NCBI RefSeq assembly: GCF_901542335.1
Contig: NZ_LR594036.1
Span: forward strand, 1,302,001-1,366,000
DNA: 64,000 nt
Direction of reading: 5' to 3'
Source of the DNA: Streptococcus porcinus
Lineage (GTDB): Bacteria; Bacillota; Bacilli; Lactobacillales; Streptococcaceae
Position numbers and translations under genes: made by a program
In this document: positions 36,888 to 48,116 of the stretch, in pieces
Layout of the letters: every line of letters starts with the position of its first letter
How positions within the stretch are numbered: position 1 is the first letter of the stretch
The notes under the pieces: model-generated
The model's input: the letters and a program-made list of their open reading frames with translations, nothing else
What the model was told of the DNA's origin: nothing
Database searches by the model: none

Positions 36888-38110
36888 TGTATTCTTATAA
36901 AGTTGATATTTCTGCAGAAGAACTTGATGCTTTTGTACTGTCTCACCCTAAATGCAATATTTTACAAAGTTCTCAATGGGCAAGTGTCAAAGATAGCTGG
37001 AAGCAAAAATTAATGGGTTTCTATGAAGACAATCAACTTGTGGCTACTGCTACTCTACTTATTAGAGACCTTCCGCTAAATTATACTCTCATTTATATAC
37101 CACGTGGTCCGATTATGGATTTTACCAATTTTGAACTGGTCGATTTTGTCATTCGCTCACTTAAAGAATATGGTAAGCGTCAAAAAGCTTTCTTTATCAA
37201 ATGTGATCCTAGTCTCTTTTTAAAACAGTTCCCTGTATCAAAAGATATAACTGAGGTAGAATCTAACGATTTAACCCTATCAGTTATTAGTTTTTTAAAA
37301 AGTAGAGGTTTGGGATGGAGTGGTTACACCAAAGATATCGGAGAAACTATCCAACCAAGATTCCAAGCTAATCTTTATGCTAAGGATTTTGAACTCTCTC
37401 AATTACCCAAAAAGACGAGACAAGCTATTAGAACTGCACAAAACAAGGGCGTTACCGTAACCATCGGTGGTCAAGAACTGCTTGACGATTTCGCTAAGCT
37501 AATGAAAAAAACGGAGGCCCGTAAAGGCATTCATCTCCGCGGTGTGGATTATTATCGAAAACTGATGGAAACATACTCAGGTAATTCCTACATTACACTG
37601 TCTCAAATTAATCTTAATGACAGACAAAGACTTTTAGAAGTCCAACTGAGTCAAGCACAAGCAGAACAGACAAAATTTACTGCCAAAACTAAAGAGAGTA
37701 AAATCAAAGAGAATAAGGACACCATTACTCGGATAAAAGCTGAATTAAACTTTATTGAAGAAGAAAAAATAAAAGGAAACAGTCTTGTTGCTCTTGCTGG
37801 AACATTAACCTTAATCTTTGGTAAAACATCAGAAAATCTTTACGCGGGAATGGACGATGATTATAAAGCTTATCAAGCCCCTCTTCTTACTTGGTTTGAA
37901 ACCGCCAACGAAGCCTTTAAACGTGGTTGTCAATGGCAAAATATGGGTGGTATCGAAAACCAACTTGACGGAGGACTCTATGCTTTCAAAGCTAAGTTAA
38001 ACCCTCAAATTGAAGAGTTTGCCGGAGAATTTGATATTCCAGTTAGCCCCCTCTATCACCCGTCCATGTTAGTTTATAATCTACGTAAAAAATTAAGGAG
38101 CAAACACTAA
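36887..38110 (+). CDS. FemABX-family peptidoglycan cross-bridge aminoacyltransferase (MurM/MurN type), first
   Basis: 407 residues from ATG 36887. Two GNAT-like subdomains (N-terminal LQSSQWASVKDSWKQ and IPRGPIMDF; second around 160-330) flank a long antiparallel coiled coil (about 245-300, rich in Q, K and E) that resembles the arm of seryl-tRNA synthetase, a hallmark of FemX/MurM proteins. They add amino acids, usually alanine or serine, from charged tRNAs to the lipid II lysine. The coupled downstream gene is the same family, so the pair probably builds a two-residue cross-bridge. Confidence 0.88.
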   Translation: MYSYKVDISAEELDAFVLSHPKCNILQSSQWASVKDSWKQKLMGFYEDNQLVATATLLIRDLPLNYTLIYIPRGPIMDFTNFELVDFVIRSLKEYGKRQKAFFIKCDPSLFLKQFPVSKDITEVESNDLTLSVISFLKSRGLGWSGYTKDIGETIQPRFQANLYAKDFELSQLPKKTRQAIRTAQNKGVTVTIGGQELLDDFAKLMKKTEARKGIHLRGVDYYRKLMETYSGNSYITLSQINLNDRQRLLEVQLSQAQAEQTKFTAKTKESKIKENKDTITRIKAELNFIEEEKIKGNSLVALAGTLTLIFGKTSENLYAGMDDDYKAYQAPLLTWFETANEAFKRGCQWQNMGGIENQLDGGLYAFKAKLNPQIEEFAGEFDIPVSPLYHPSMLVYNLRKKLRSKH

Positions 38111-39342
38111 TGCCTTTAGTAACACTTACAGAAGCAGCCTTTGAAGCTTTTGCTTCGACAGTAAAAAACCGTTACTTTGAACAGTCTGCCAATATGAACA
38201 CTTTACTTAAAAAGCGGGGCTATACAACTGAATTAAAAGGCTTTGAAGATAATCAAGGTAAGCTACAAGTTGCTGCTCTTATTTTTAATACACCAATAGC
38301 TGGTGGCACCCATATGGAAATTCATTACGGTCCGATATTCTTAGATGAATCTTATTTAGTTCCTTTCTTAAAGGAACTTAAAAACTATGCAAAATCCAAG
38401 AAAGTAATGGAATTTGTTATTAAGCCTTACGCTCATTATCAAGTTTTTGATGATCACGGTCAACCTCAAACTACTGTTGATCAAGATCATATTGATCTAT
38501 TGGCTGATCTTGGCTTTGTACACACTAAACCTAAAGTTGGCTACACTAGTCATGATTGGCACTACGTGAAGGATTTAACTGGTATTACCGAAAAAACTTT
38601 GATCAACTCCTTCAGTAAAAAGGGAAAACCCTTAGTCAAAAAAGCCAAAACTTTTGGAATCAAAGTTAAGGCCTTAACAAGAGATGAATTACCTTTATTT
38701 AAAGCTGTCACTTCTTCGACCTCCGATCGCCGTGAATACGATGACAAACCCTTAGAATACTATGAATACTTCTACGACAGTTTTAAAGATAAGGCACAAT
38801 TTCTTGTCGCTACTTTAAATTTCAAGGATTATTTTACTAATCTGGAAAAAGATCAAGCTAAATTAAAGGTTAAACTCGATAAATTAGAGAACGACTTAAT
38901 TAATAATCCCAAATCCGATAAAAAACAAAATCAATACAGAGAGTTTTCAAGTCAATTTCAAACTTTCGAGGTTCGAAAAGCCGAAGCTCAAGAATTGATT
39001 ACTAAATACGGTAACCAAGATGTTATCTTAGCTGGCGCCTTATTTGTTTTTACACAACAAGAAGTAACTTATTTCTTTAGTGGTTCTTACTCAGAGTTCA
39101 ACAAATTTTACGCTCCAACAATACTCCAAGAGTACGTTATGCTAGAAGCTATAAAACGCGGTATTAATCGCTATAACCTATTAGGAATTTCTGGATATTT
39201 TGATGGGTCTGATGGTGTATTAGGATTCAAACAAAACTTTAAGGGGCATGTAGAATGTACCGTTGGAAGCTTTACCTATTACCCAAATCCGCTAAAACAT
39301 AAGCTAATTAAGGGCATTAAAAAACTTTTAAAACGCTACTAA
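38110..39342 (+). CDS. FemABX-family peptidoglycan cross-bridge aminoacyltransferase, second
   Basis: 410 residues. Start ATG 38110 overlaps the preceding stop (TAATG), with AAGGAG at 38095-38100. N-terminal FEQSANMNTLLKKRGY and the GGTHMEIHYGPIF strand, a coiled-coil arm at about 245-300, and the C-terminal YNLLGISGYFDGSDGVLGFKQ are family features. Together with the first paralogue it would place the second cross-bridge residue. A terminator follows at 39341. Confidence 0.88.
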   Translation: MPLVTLTEAAFEAFASTVKNRYFEQSANMNTLLKKRGYTTELKGFEDNQGKLQVAALIFNTPIAGGTHMEIHYGPIFLDESYLVPFLKELKNYAKSKKVMEFVIKPYAHYQVFDDHGQPQTTVDQDHIDLLADLGFVHTKPKVGYTSHDWHYVKDLTGITEKTLINSFSKKGKPLVKKAKTFGIKVKALTRDELPLFKAVTSSTSDRREYDDKPLEYYEYFYDSFKDKAQFLVATLNFKDYFTNLEKDQAKLKVKLDKLENDLINNPKSDKKQNQYREFSSQFQTFEVRKAEAQELITKYGNQDVILAGALFVFTQQEVTYFFSGSYSEFNKFYAPTILQEYVMLEAIKRGINRYNLLGISGYFDGSDGVLGFKQNFKGHVECTVGSFTYYPNPLKHKLIKGIKKLLKRY

Positions 39343-39367
39343 AAGACAGGCTAGCTTGTCTTTTTTA
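39341..39367 (+). terminator. Terminator of the FemABX operon
   Basis: AAAAGACA and TGTCTTTT enclose a small palindrome (GGCTAGCT), then a T-run to 39366. Confidence 0.85.
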
Positions 39368-39392
39368 GTTGTTTTATATCATTTTGACATAA

Positions 39393-39424
39393 AAAACCTT
39401 TAACAAAAACTTGTTGAAGGTTTT
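39393..39424 (-). terminator. tpiA terminator
   Basis: On the minus strand AAAACCTTCAACAA and TTGTTAAAGGTTTT pair with one mismatch, and T's follow beyond. Confidence 0.85.
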
Positions 39425-39432
39425 AATTTAAA

Positions 39433-40191
39433 CTATTTTACAAAATCAAGTAAAGCTAAGAAGCTTTCAGCTTCAAGTGATGCTCCACCAACTAAGGCAC
39501 CATCAACGTCTGGACAAGCCATATATGAAGCAACATTTTCAGGTTTTACAGAACCGCCATATTGAACACGAACTTTGTCAGCAACAGCTTGACCAAAATC
39601 AGTAGCAACAACATCACGAACTGCTTTACACATGTTTTGGGCATCATCTTGAGTAGCAGATTTACCAGTTCCAATCGCCCAAATTGGTTCATAAGCGATG
39701 ACAAGTGACGATACCTGTTCTTCTGTAAGCCCAGCAAGGGCTGCTGATACTTGTGCACCCACAAAATCAACCGCTTTGCCAGCTTCATAGGTTTCTAAAC
39801 TTTCACCACAACAGATAATTGGTGTCAAACCATTCGCAAAAATAGCTTTAGCTTTTTTATTGATATCTTCATCAGTTTCATGGAAATAGTCACGACGCTC
39901 TGAATGACCAATAACAACGTAATCAGTTCCCATTTCAGCTAATACTTTTGGACTATTTTCACCAGTAAAGGCACCATTATTTTCAAAATAAGCATTTTGA
40001 GCTGCAATTTTAAGGTTTGAACCTTTTGCTGCTTCAAGAACAGTGTAAAGGTCAAGAGCTGGAGCTGCAATTCCTGCTTCAACGAGATCAGCTGAAGGTA
40101 ATTTTGATGCTACCGCTTCAATAAAAGCTTTAGCTTCTTTAGGATTTTTATTCATTTTCCAGTTTCCGGCAATAAACGGTTTACGTGACAT
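39433..40191 (-). CDS. tpiA: Triosephosphate isomerase
   Basis: 252 residues with the conserved [12 protein letters not shown]-terminus (Lys13), the catalytic His in [11 protein letters not shown] (about 96), the catalytic Glu in [13 protein letters not shown] (about 170) and the phosphate loop YGGSVKPEN. It interconverts dihydroxyacetone phosphate and glyceraldehyde-3-phosphate. It is transcribed from its own promoter (extended -10 TGTTAAAAT at about 40227-40235) behind tuf. Confidence 0.98.
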   Translation of the reverse strand: MSRKPFIAGNWKMNKNPKEAKAFIEAVASKLPSADLVEAGIAAPALDLYTVLEAAKGSNLKIAAQNAYFENNGAFTGENSPKVLAEMGTDYVVIGHSERRDYFHETDEDINKKAKAIFANGLTPIICCGESLETYEAGKAVDFVGAQVSAALAGLTEEQVSSLVIAYEPIWAIGTGKSATQDDAQNMCKAVRDVVATDFGQAVADKVRVQYGGSVKPENVASYMACPDVDGALVGGASLEAESFLALLDFVK

Positions 40192-40331
40192 TTCACATAC
40201 CTCTTCTTTTTTTATTTACATCTACTATTTTAACACAATTTAAGTGCTAATAAAAGAATATGGTCATTTTTTAGGAATTTTTTCACAAGGAAAATGTTTC
40301 TTTCAAACTTATTTCCTGAAAATAATAGGAC

Positions 40332-40358
40332 AAAAAAGAGCCCCTTACAGGACTCTTT
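40332..40358 (-). terminator. tuf terminator
   Basis: On the minus strand AAAGAG and CTCTTT pair, with a second short GC step inside, then U6. Confidence 0.8.
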
Positions 40359-40408
40359 ACAATCTGAGTTGTCTGACTCTAATTGTTATTCTGGGAACTT
40401 AATTAAAA

Positions 40409-41605
40409 TTAAGCTTCAATTTCTGAAACGATACCTGAACCAACAGTACGTCCACCTTCACGGATAGAGAAAGTAGTACCTTGTTCTACGGCGATTGGGT
40501 GGATCAACTCAACGTCGATAGTCACGTTATCACCAGGCATAACCATTTCTGTACCTGCTGGAAGTTCGATTGAACCTGTTACGTCAGTAGTACGGAAGTA
40601 GAATTGTGGACGGTAGTTGTTGAAGAATGGAGTATGACGTCCACCTTCTTCTTTAGAAAGGATGTATACTTCACCTTTAAATTTAGTATGTGGGTTGATT
40701 GAACCTGGTTTAGCAATAACTTGTCCACGTTCGATTTCATCACGTTGAACACCACGAAGAAGGATACCTACGTTATCTCCTGCAAGACCTTCGTCAAGTT
40801 GTTTACGGAACATTTCAACACCAGTAACAACTGCTTTTTTAGTATCTTCTTTGATACCAACGATTTCGATTTCATCATTGACACGAACAGTACCACGATC
40901 GATACGTCCAGAAGCTACAGTACCACGTCCAGTGATAGAGAATACATCTTCGACTGGAAGAAGCAATGGTTTGTCAGTATCACGTTCTGGTTCTGGAATA
41001 TACTCATCAACAGTTTTCATCAATTCCATGATGATATCTTCATGAGCTGAGTCACCTTCAAGAGCTTTAAGAGCTGAACCTTGGATAACTGGAAGGTCAT
41101 CACCTGGGAAATCGTATTCTGAAAGAAGATCACGAATTTCCATTTCAACTAATTCAAGTAATTCTTCATCATCAACAAGGTCAACTTTATTCATGAAGAC
41201 GATAAGGTGTTTAACACCAACTTGACGTGAAAGAAGGATGTGCTCACGAGTTTGTGGCATTGGTCCATCAGTAGATGCAACAACAAGGATAGCTCCGTCC
41301 ATTTGGGCAGCACCAGTGATCATGTTTTTAACATAGTCCGCGTGTCCTGGGGCATCGATGTGGGCATAGTGACGTGATTCAGTTTCATACTCAACGTGTG
41401 CAGTGTTGATTGTGATTCCGCGTTCGCGCTCTTCAGGAGCAGCATCGATAGAAGCATAATCTTTAGGTTGGTTAACTGAACTTGGTAAACGACGTGCAAG
41501 AACAGTTGTAATTGCAGCTGTTAATGTAGTTTTACCATGGTCAACGTGTCCGATTGTACCAATGTTAACGTGGGGTTTACTACGATCGTATTTTTCTTTT
41601 GCCAT
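40409..41605 (-). CDS. tuf: Elongation factor Tu
   Basis: 398 residues from ATG 41605; six codons upstream in the open frame contain the TTGGAGG ribosome binding site and are not translated. GTP-binding motifs: GHVDHGKTT, the switch I region [26 protein letters not shown] and SALKALEG. It delivers aminoacyl-tRNA to the ribosome. The codon use is highly biased, as expected for one of the most abundant proteins. The promoter is at 41678-41705. Confidence 0.99.
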   Translation of the reverse strand: MAKEKYDRSKPHVNIGTIGHVDHGKTTLTAAITTVLARRLPSSVNQPKDYASIDAAPEERERGITINTAHVEYETESRHYAHIDAPGHADYVKNMITGAAQMDGAILVVASTDGPMPQTREHILLSRQVGVKHLIVFMNKVDLVDDEELLELVEMEIRDLLSEYDFPGDDLPVIQGSALKALEGDSAHEDIIMELMKTVDEYIPEPERDTDKPLLLPVEDVFSITGRGTVASGRIDRGTVRVNDEIEIVGIKEDTKKAVVTGVEMFRKQLDEGLAGDNVGILLRGVQRDEIERGQVIAKPGSINPHTKFKGEVYILSKEEGGRHTPFFNNYRPQFYFRTTDVTGSIELPAGTEMVMPGDNVTIDVELIHPIAVEQGTTFSIREGGRTVGSGIVSEIEA

Positions 41606-41677
41606 TTTGGGAAAAGCCTCCAATAAAATATATTTTATAGATAGACAGTAGGCATTACAGTCTAACTTTACCTTACT

Positions 41678-41705
41678 ATTGTAGCAAATTATAAGGAAAA
41701 AGCAA
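41678..41705 (-). promoter_or_regulatory. tuf promoter
   Basis: On the minus strand TTGCTT (41705-41700), 16-base spacer, extended -10 TGCTACAAT (hexamer 41683-41678). The leader of about 65 bases contains no obvious regulatory structure. Confidence 0.7.
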
Positions 41706-41851
41706 GTATTTTATGCTTTTTGCCTTTTCTTTCTTAGTTAAGGTAACTTAAAAAATACGCCTTGCCCTATCCCTCCAACTTTCTGATTTCATGTAGCCTT
41801 CAGTGATAAAAAAGACTAGCTAGTAGCTAATCTTTATAATCTAATCCAGGT

Positions 41852-43126
41852 TTATTTAAAATGGCGAATATCAATGACTTTTCCTTTTTCATCATTGACT
41901 GTGTTTCTATAAGAAAGTTCTGCTTCTTTTAGAATTTCTTCTTTTTTTTCATTAGCATCAATATTTAGGACGAAACCAATAGCGACTGATAAGACCAGCA
42001 AGCTATTCCCACCTTGAGAAAGGAAGGGGAAAGTTACGCCTGTTGATGGGATAATCCCAGAAACTCCACCTATATTTACAAATACTTGCATCAAAATCAT
42101 GCCACCAACACCAAGAGCCATCATAGCATTAAATGGTCTCTTTGCCTTAATACCGACATTTAAAATGCGTAAAATTAAAAAGAAAACTAAAGCCAATATC
42201 AGACCCGCACCAATTAATCCTAGTTCTTCGATGACAATTGAAAAGACAAAGTCTGTCTGTGCTTCTGGTAAATAACCACGCTTTTCAATAGAATTTCCTA
42301 AACCAACTCCGAACCAGCCTCCATTACTCATAGCGTAGTAAGAATGAGCTAACTGATGGCCTGAGTCGGTTAAATCTTTAAATGGATTAAAGTAAGCACT
42401 GAATCGTTTAGCAACATAACCAAAAATTGGTATTTTAGACACTCGTTCAACTCCAATTACCTTGATACTACCAAGGAATGTTACTGATAATACTGTAATT
42501 AGTGTTAAAATACCAGAAAACCAACGGTAACCAATACCGCTAATAGTAAACATCAGGATTCCCGTTAAAACAATGATGGCCGCATTTCCTAAATCCGGTT
42601 GTGCGGCAACCAAAAGCACTAAAAAGAGTGAATAAACACGCCAATCTTTTAAATCACTAGACTGTCTAGGCCACCATCTTCGCTTAGTCAAAGCTTGATA
42701 GTCATACCTTGCAATTTCCTCTTGTTTCTTAGAAAAGGTATGTGCAAGGTACCAGACCATAATAATTTTTAAATATTCTGCGGGTTGGAAACTAATTGGT
42801 CCAATTATAATCCAGCCGTGCGCACCGTTTACTTCCTGAGTGAAAAAACGTGCTACTAAGAGTAAGAAGGCTTCAAATAACATAACGAGTGTTAGAAGGT
42901 TATGATTATTTAGAAAATTCAGCTTTAATTTGTAGATAAAAACAATGGCCATTAAACTGATTATCCAAAAAACTCCTTGATTCAGGACGGTCTTAAATGG
43001 ATTAGCATGGTATTGGATTAAGGTTGCACTTGTTGTCGAGTAGACCATTATTAAACCAATTACTGACAAGATAAGATAAGGCAAGAGTATAGAATAATTA
43101 AGTAAATGCCTTTTATCAATTTTCAT
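41852..43126 (-). CDS. ftsW: SEDS-family glycosyltransferase FtsW
   Basis: 424 residues from ATG 43126 (MKIDKRHLLNYSILL), chosen for AGGGG 7 bases upstream; the open frame reaches 43207 but a TATAAT box at about 43163 lies within it. Ten transmembrane helices are predicted. SEDS signatures: AEYLKIIMVWYLA, GLGNSIEKRGYLPEAQTDFVFSIVIEELGL and PFLSQGGNSLL. It polymerises septal peptidoglycan with a class B PBP. The position between ppc and tuf is conserved in streptococci and supports FtsW rather than RodA. Confidence 0.92.
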   Translation of the reverse strand: MKIDKRHLLNYSILLPYLILSVIGLIMVYSTTSATLIQYHANPFKTVLNQGVFWIISLMAIVFIYKLKLNFLNNHNLLTLVMLFEAFLLLVARFFTQEVNGAHGWIIIGPISFQPAEYLKIIMVWYLAHTFSKKQEEIARYDYQALTKRRWWPRQSSDLKDWRVYSLFLVLLVAAQPDLGNAAIIVLTGILMFTISGIGYRWFSGILTLITVLSVTFLGSIKVIGVERVSKIPIFGYVAKRFSAYFNPFKDLTDSGHQLAHSYYAMSNGGWFGVGLGNSIEKRGYLPEAQTDFVFSIVIEELGLIGAGLILALVFFLILRILNVGIKAKRPFNAMMALGVGGMILMQVFVNIGGVSGIIPSTGVTFPFLSQGGNSLLVLSVAIGFVLNIDANEKKEEILKEAELSYRNTVNDEKGKVIDIRHFK

Positions 43127-43301
43127 AGTTTCCCCTATTCTCAGATAATCTTTAAGCATTATACCATCTTTCCCAAGCAAAAAAAAGAAAAAAGGAAAAG
43201 ATAGCAACTTCTCCTTTTAGACTAAAATAGTTACTTTTACTCTCTTCTTCGTTCTAAGTATGGGTAGGACCAAACGGTAGTTTTTCAAACTATAGTTTTG
43301 A

Positions 43302-46016
43302 TCAGCCGGAATTACGTAAACCTGTCGCAATACCATTAATAGTAATATGAATAAGTTTCTCATAATCTTCATCGAGCTGGTTGTCACGGAGGCGTTTAAT
43401 CAACTCAATCTGAATGTAATTTAAAACATTAAAATAAGGCAAGCGAAACTCTAAACTCCTCTTCAATGATTCATTATCTTCTAATAAATCATCATGCTGC
43501 TCAATGGCCAAAATCATATTTTTCGTAAGTTGCCATTCATCTAAAATATTATAAAAGACTGCCCTAACTTCATCGTTTTGAGATAATTGAGCATACTGAA
43601 AGGCAATATTCATATTTGATTTTGACAAAACCATATCTACATTTGACAATAGGGAATGAAAGAATGGCCATTTTTTATACATATGTTGCAATTTTGTCAG
43701 GTTTCCTTCTTCTTGATCAACAAACTGTCTAAATGCTGAACCAACCCCGTACCATCCTGGTAACATGACTCTATTTTGTGACCAAGAAAATACCCACGGG
43801 ATAGCCCTCAGACCTGTAATATCAGTTATAGTTTTACGAGCTGCCGGACGTGACCCTATGTTAAGGCTTGAGATTTCTTTTATCGGACTAGCTTCAAAGA
43901 AATAATCATAAAAATGGGGATTTCCAAAAACAAGGTCTCGGTAAACTTTATTGCTATCAGATACAATATTTTCCATGATATCTCTAAATCCGTCAATCTC
44001 ATTTGGATCGGTCAACATCCGTGTGACCATTCGATTGACTGAAGCAGAAATCAGCATCTCAAGGTTATAATAAGCTACGTCTTTATTGCCATATTTATTC
44101 TCAATAATTTCCCCTTGCTCGGTCAACCGAATCCGGTCTTTAATTGTCCCAAAAGGCTGAGAAGTAATTGCATCATAAGAAGGTCCACCACCTCGACCAA
44201 CCGTTCCACCACGTCCATGGAAAAAGGTAATTTTAACTCCATTTTTCTGCCCAATACCAGTCAGGTCATTTTGGGCTTTGTATAACGTCCAACCAGAAGA
44301 TAAATAGCCACCATCTTTATTACTGTCTGAATAACCAAGCATAATTTCTTGATAATTATCGTTTGACGCGATCCATTTTTTAACGATATCATAACTTAAA
44401 TAATCCGTCATGATTTGTTTAGAATGCTCTAAATCCTCAATCGTCTCAAAAAGGGGAACAATCTGCACACGCGCCTTATCTTTAGCTACTAGCCCAACTT
44501 CTTTCAACATGATGGCCAACTCAAACATATCAGAGACACTCTCAGTATGCGAAATGATGTGTTGTTTAATAACATCTTCCCCAAGTTTATCTTTTAAATC
44601 ACGTGCCACCTTATAGATAGCTAATTCTTTCTTCAGTAGGTCAGATTTGTCAACGTTAGTTGATGATAAAATTCTTGGATCCTCAGTCAGCTCTTTATAT
44701 AAAATTTGGCACTTTTCATCTTCACTTAAAGCGCTATAGTCATTGACAATATTAGCAGACTTTAGTAATTCTGCCACACAAGCTTCGTGTACGCTGGAAT
44801 CCTGTCTCATATCAATACTTGCAAGAAAAAAACCAAAAATATCAACCGCTTGAATCAGCTCTGTCAAATCACCTGCTACTAAAGAAGCATCGCCATTCTC
44901 CATCAAGGAAGTTCTAATAACTTCTAAATCATTTTTAAACTCTCGAGCATCCGAATAAGAAGAAATTTGGGAAGAATTGTCAGATTCTTGACTTATTTGA
45001 GCAAGTGTGGCCTGTATACGGGATTGAATATAATGAAAAGCTTTGCGGTAAGGTTCATTTTCACGATAGATAGACTTATCACTAGAAAGTTGGGCAAGCT
45101 CTTCTAATTCCTTACTAGTCGTAATTAAAGTTGACGACATTGAGAAGTTACGGTAGAGAATAGCTAATTTTTCCAGGTAATACTCTAGGATAACTTGACT
45201 TTGAAGCATAGCAGATTCTTCTAATGTTTCTGAGATAACAAAGGGATTACCATCACGATCTCCACCAATCCACATCCCCATAGTGACTGGCCGGGCTTTA
45301 TCCAAGACGATTCCTTTTTCTTTAGCTAACTCTTTATAGCGTTGCGTTAATTTCGTAATAGCAGGAATTAACGAACTTTTGTAATATTGCAAAACGTTGG
45401 TAATCTCATTTTTTACTTTTAGCTTCTTCTCACGAATGATATCCGTTTGCATAATAATTTCAATATAGCGGCGCAACTCTTCCAGCCACTTTTCTTGATT
45501 AACTATACCATTTTTGACATCACGATATTTACGGAGTAAGTCGTGAATATGATTTGTCAATTCCAAAACTGTTTTGCGTTGGACTTGTGTTGGGTGAGCT
45601 GTTAAAACAGGAACGACATTGACCTTATCCAAAATTACTTCTGCATCATCTTTTAAAGCAACTTCTGAAATAGTGTTTGATAGTTTCCCTAGATAATCTT
45701 TATTTGTGTTATTTTGATAATTGATTTCATAAGCTAGGTCAACATCTTCAGAAATATTTATGAGTAAAGGTAAAATGGAAAAATAACGAGCAATTATGAC
45801 CATATCATCATTAGTCAAGGCTTTAATCATTTTTTCAAGTTTAACTGAATCTTTTTGCTCAGATAAAGTTAATATGGTTTCAATTTTCTTATAGACCTGA
45901 TCGCCAGCCATTGACCGTGTAACTTCTTCAAGTAACCTTTGTAAAATAGCAACTTCTTCTGTAATCATTTTGTGATGGTTACTACTTTCCAACTTTTTTA
46001 CAGACAAATCATTCAC
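43302..46016 (-). CDS. ppc: Phosphoenolpyruvate carboxylase
   Basis: About 900 residues. Signatures: the catalytic His in [14 protein letters not shown] (about 140), [15 protein letters not shown] (about 247), [13 protein letters not shown] (about 560), [19 protein letters not shown] (about 600) and the C-terminal GLRNSG. It adds bicarbonate to PEP to form oxaloacetate, the anaplerotic route to aspartate. The ATG at 46016 is only 3 bases from the AAAGGAG site; the TTG three codons further (46007) has better spacing and may be the true start. The promoter (TATTAT at about 46046-46041) is just upstream. Confidence 0.96.
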   Translation of the reverse strand: MNDLSVKKLESSNHHKMITEEVAILQRLLEEVTRSMAGDQVYKKIETILTLSEQKDSVKLEKMIKALTNDDMVIIARYFSILPLLINISEDVDLAYEINYQNNTNKDYLGKLSNTISEVALKDDAEVILDKVNVVPVLTAHPTQVQRKTVLELTNHIHDLLRKYRDVKNGIVNQEKWLEELRRYIEIIMQTDIIREKKLKVKNEITNVLQYYKSSLIPAITKLTQRYKELAKEKGIVLDKARPVTMGMWIGGDRDGNPFVISETLEESAMLQSQVILEYYLEKLAILYRNFSMSSTLITTSKELEELAQLSSDKSIYRENEPYRKAFHYIQSRIQATLAQISQESDNSSQISSYSDAREFKNDLEVIRTSLMENGDASLVAGDLTELIQAVDIFGFFLASIDMRQDSSVHEACVAELLKSANIVNDYSALSEDEKCQILYKELTEDPRILSSTNVDKSDLLKKELAIYKVARDLKDKLGEDVIKQHIISHTESVSDMFELAIMLKEVGLVAKDKARVQIVPLFETIEDLEHSKQIMTDYLSYDIVKKWIASNDNYQEIMLGYSDSNKDGGYLSSGWTLYKAQNDLTGIGQKNGVKITFFHGRGGTVGRGGGPSYDAITSQPFGTIKDRIRLTEQGEIIENKYGNKDVAYYNLEMLISASVNRMVTRMLTDPNEIDGFRDIMENIVSDSNKVYRDLVFGNPHFYDYFFEASPIKEISSLNIGSRPAARKTITDITGLRAIPWVFSWSQNRVMLPGWYGVGSAFRQFVDQEEGNLTKLQHMYKKWPFFHSLLSNVDMVLSKSNMNIAFQYAQLSQNDEVRAVFYNILDEWQLTKNMILAIEQHDDLLEDNESLKRSLEFRLPYFNVLNYIQIELIKRLRDNQLDEDYEKLIHITINGIATGLRNSG

Positions 46017-46202
46017 TCCTTTAAACTTTGCTTAAATCAATAATACCACTTTTTAAATAAATTGTAAGACCTTTCGAAAATAAGGTTTGTTTTTTACAAA
46101 ATTCTTTCCAAGACTCTCATCTAACGTTTTTTCTTCTTTTTATACTCACTTAAGTTCTTATTTTTTGCTATACTGGACTTACTACGACTAAAGGAGAATA
46201 TC

Positions 46203-47999
46203 ATGGAACTCAAAAAACGATCTAGTTTTCCTGAAAAGGAACTCTGGGATTTAACAGCTCTTTACAAGGACCGAGAAGATTTTTTATTAGCCATTGAAAA
46301 AGCACTTGCAGATGTAGAGGCTTTTAAGAAAAACTACGAGGGACATTTACAAACAAAAGAGGATTTCGAGCAAGCCCTCTATGAACTGGAACAAATATAT
46401 ATCCAAGTCAGCCACATTGAAACTTATTCATTTATGCCTCAAACAACAGACTTCTCAAATGAAGAGTTTGCTGCTATCGCGCAAGCTGGCGAAGACTTTG
46501 TAACAAAGGCTAGCGTCGAATTAAGTTTCTTTGATTCTACCTTGGCTCAAGCTGACTCCGATATCCTAGATGCTTTAGAAGAGATTGACTATTTCCGAGC
46601 AATGATTCGTCAAGCCAAACTGCAAAAAGAGCACCTCCTAAGTCCCGAGGTTGAAAAAGCCCTCACGAATCTACGCGAAGCTTTAAATGCTCCGTATGAT
46701 ATTTATACAAAAATGCGTGCCGGTGATTTTGAAATGGAAGACTTTGAAGTTGATGGCAAAAACTATAAGAATAGCTTCGTTTCTTACGAAAATTTTTATC
46801 AAAATCATGAAAATCAAGAAATTCGAGAAAAAGCTTTCCGCTCATTCTCAGCTGGTCTTCGTAAGCATCAAAATACAGCTGCAGCAACCTACCTTGCCAA
46901 AGTCAAATCTGAAAAATTAGTAGCCGATATGCGTGGTTATGATACTGTCTTCGACTATCTCCTAGCTGAACAGGAGGTCGATCGTTCCATGTTTGATCGA
47001 CAAATCGACCTCATAATGGCTGAATTTGGTCCCGTCGCACAAAAATACCTTAAACATGTCGCACAAGTTAACGGTCTCGAAAAAATGACTTTTGCTGATT
47101 GGAAGTTAGATATTGACAATAACTTGAACCCAGAAGTATCTATTGATGATGCTTATGACCTCGTCATGAAATCAATTCAGCCACTCGGTGAAGAATATAG
47201 TCAAGAAATTGCTCGTTATCAAAAAGAACGTTGGGTTGATTTTGCAGCAAATGAAAACAAAGATTCCGGAGGCTATGCTGCTGATCCTTATAAGGTTCAT
47301 CCTTACATCTTGATGAGCTGGACGGGTCGTATGTCTGATGTTTACACCCTCATTCACGAAATTGGTCACTCTGGGCAATTTATTTTCTCAGACAACAACC
47401 AATCGTACTTTAATACCCATATGTCAACTTACTATGTGGAGGCTCCTTCAACATTTAATGAGCTCCTCCTCTCTGATTATTTAGAAAATCAATTCCCAGA
47501 TGCTCGTCAAAAACGTTTTGCCCTAGCTCATCGCCTCACTGATACCTATTTCCACAACTTTATCACACACTTACTAGAAGCTGCCTTCCAGCGAAAGGTA
47601 TACCAGCTCATTGAAGATGGTGGAACATTTGGTGCAGAAAAATTAAACGAGCTGATGAAGGCTGTGCTAGAAGAATTTTGGGGAGATGCTATCGAAATTG
47701 ATAATGACGCAGCCTTAACCTGGATGCGCCAATCTCACTACTACATGGGATTGTACAGTTACACTTACTCAGCTGGCTTAGTCATCTCGACAGCAGGCTA
47801 TCTCAATTTGAAACATTCCAAAACCGGTGCCAAAGAATGGCTTGAGTTTCTAAAATCCGGAGGAAGTAAAACGCCTAAAGAAACTGCAATGCTTATTAAT
47901 GCAGATATTTCAACAGAAAAACCATTAAAGGATACTATTCAATTTCTTGACAAAACAGTTGATCAGATTATCTCTTATTCAAGTCAAATCAACAACTAA
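46203..47999 (+). CDS. pepF: Oligoendopeptidase F (M3 family)
   Basis: 598 residues, cytoplasmic zinc endopeptidase. The HExxH motif is LIHEIGHSGQF (about 386) with the third ligand in EAPSTFNELLLSDYL; the N-terminal helical domain is of the M3B type. It degrades peptides of about 7-17 residues after uptake. Promoter TATACT at 46171-46176, AAAGGAG 7 bases before the ATG. It is divergent from ppc. Confidence 0.95.
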   Translation: MELKKRSSFPEKELWDLTALYKDREDFLLAIEKALADVEAFKKNYEGHLQTKEDFEQALYELEQIYIQVSHIETYSFMPQTTDFSNEEFAAIAQAGEDFVTKASVELSFFDSTLAQADSDILDALEEIDYFRAMIRQAKLQKEHLLSPEVEKALTNLREALNAPYDIYTKMRAGDFEMEDFEVDGKNYKNSFVSYENFYQNHENQEIREKAFRSFSAGLRKHQNTAAATYLAKVKSEKLVADMRGYDTVFDYLLAEQEVDRSMFDRQIDLIMAEFGPVAQKYLKHVAQVNGLEKMTFADWKLDIDNNLNPEVSIDDAYDLVMKSIQPLGEEYSQEIARYQKERWVDFAANENKDSGGYAADPYKVHPYILMSWTGRMSDVYTLIHEIGHSGQFIFSDNNQSYFNTHMSTYYVEAPSTFNELLLSDYLENQFPDARQKRFALAHRLTDTYFHNFITHLLEAAFQRKVYQLIEDGGTFGAEKLNELMKAVLEEFWGDAIEIDNDAALTWMRQSHYYMGLYSYTYSAGLVISTAGYLNLKHSKTGAKEWLEFLKSGGSKTPKETAMLINADISTEKPLKDTIQFLDKTVDQIISYSSQINN

Positions 48000-48060
48000 T
48001 GATCTAAAACCATCTTTTGCTAATGGTGTCAAAAATAGCAAGACCTCACTAATCATTAAA

Positions 48061-48095
48061 AAAAGCAGGCTAACTTTTTTAATTAGCTTGCTTTT
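48061..48095 (+). terminator. pepF terminator
   Basis: AAAAGCAGGCTAA and TTAGCTTGCTTTT form a 13-bp stem with one G-U pair that fits the plus strand; A-rich and T-rich sequences flank it, so it may also serve the convergent lipoprotein gene. Confidence 0.85.
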
Positions 48096-48116
48096 AATTT
48101 ATCTAAATGAGTATTT

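Noticed and set aside
40721..41050. 109-codon plus-strand frame opposite tuf
   Set aside because: Antisense shadow of a highly biased gene; no ribosome binding site and repetitive composition.
41605..41623. N-terminal extension MEAFPK on EF-Tu
   Set aside because: The extra codons are the TTGGAGG ribosome binding site read as protein; the true start is the ATG at 41605.
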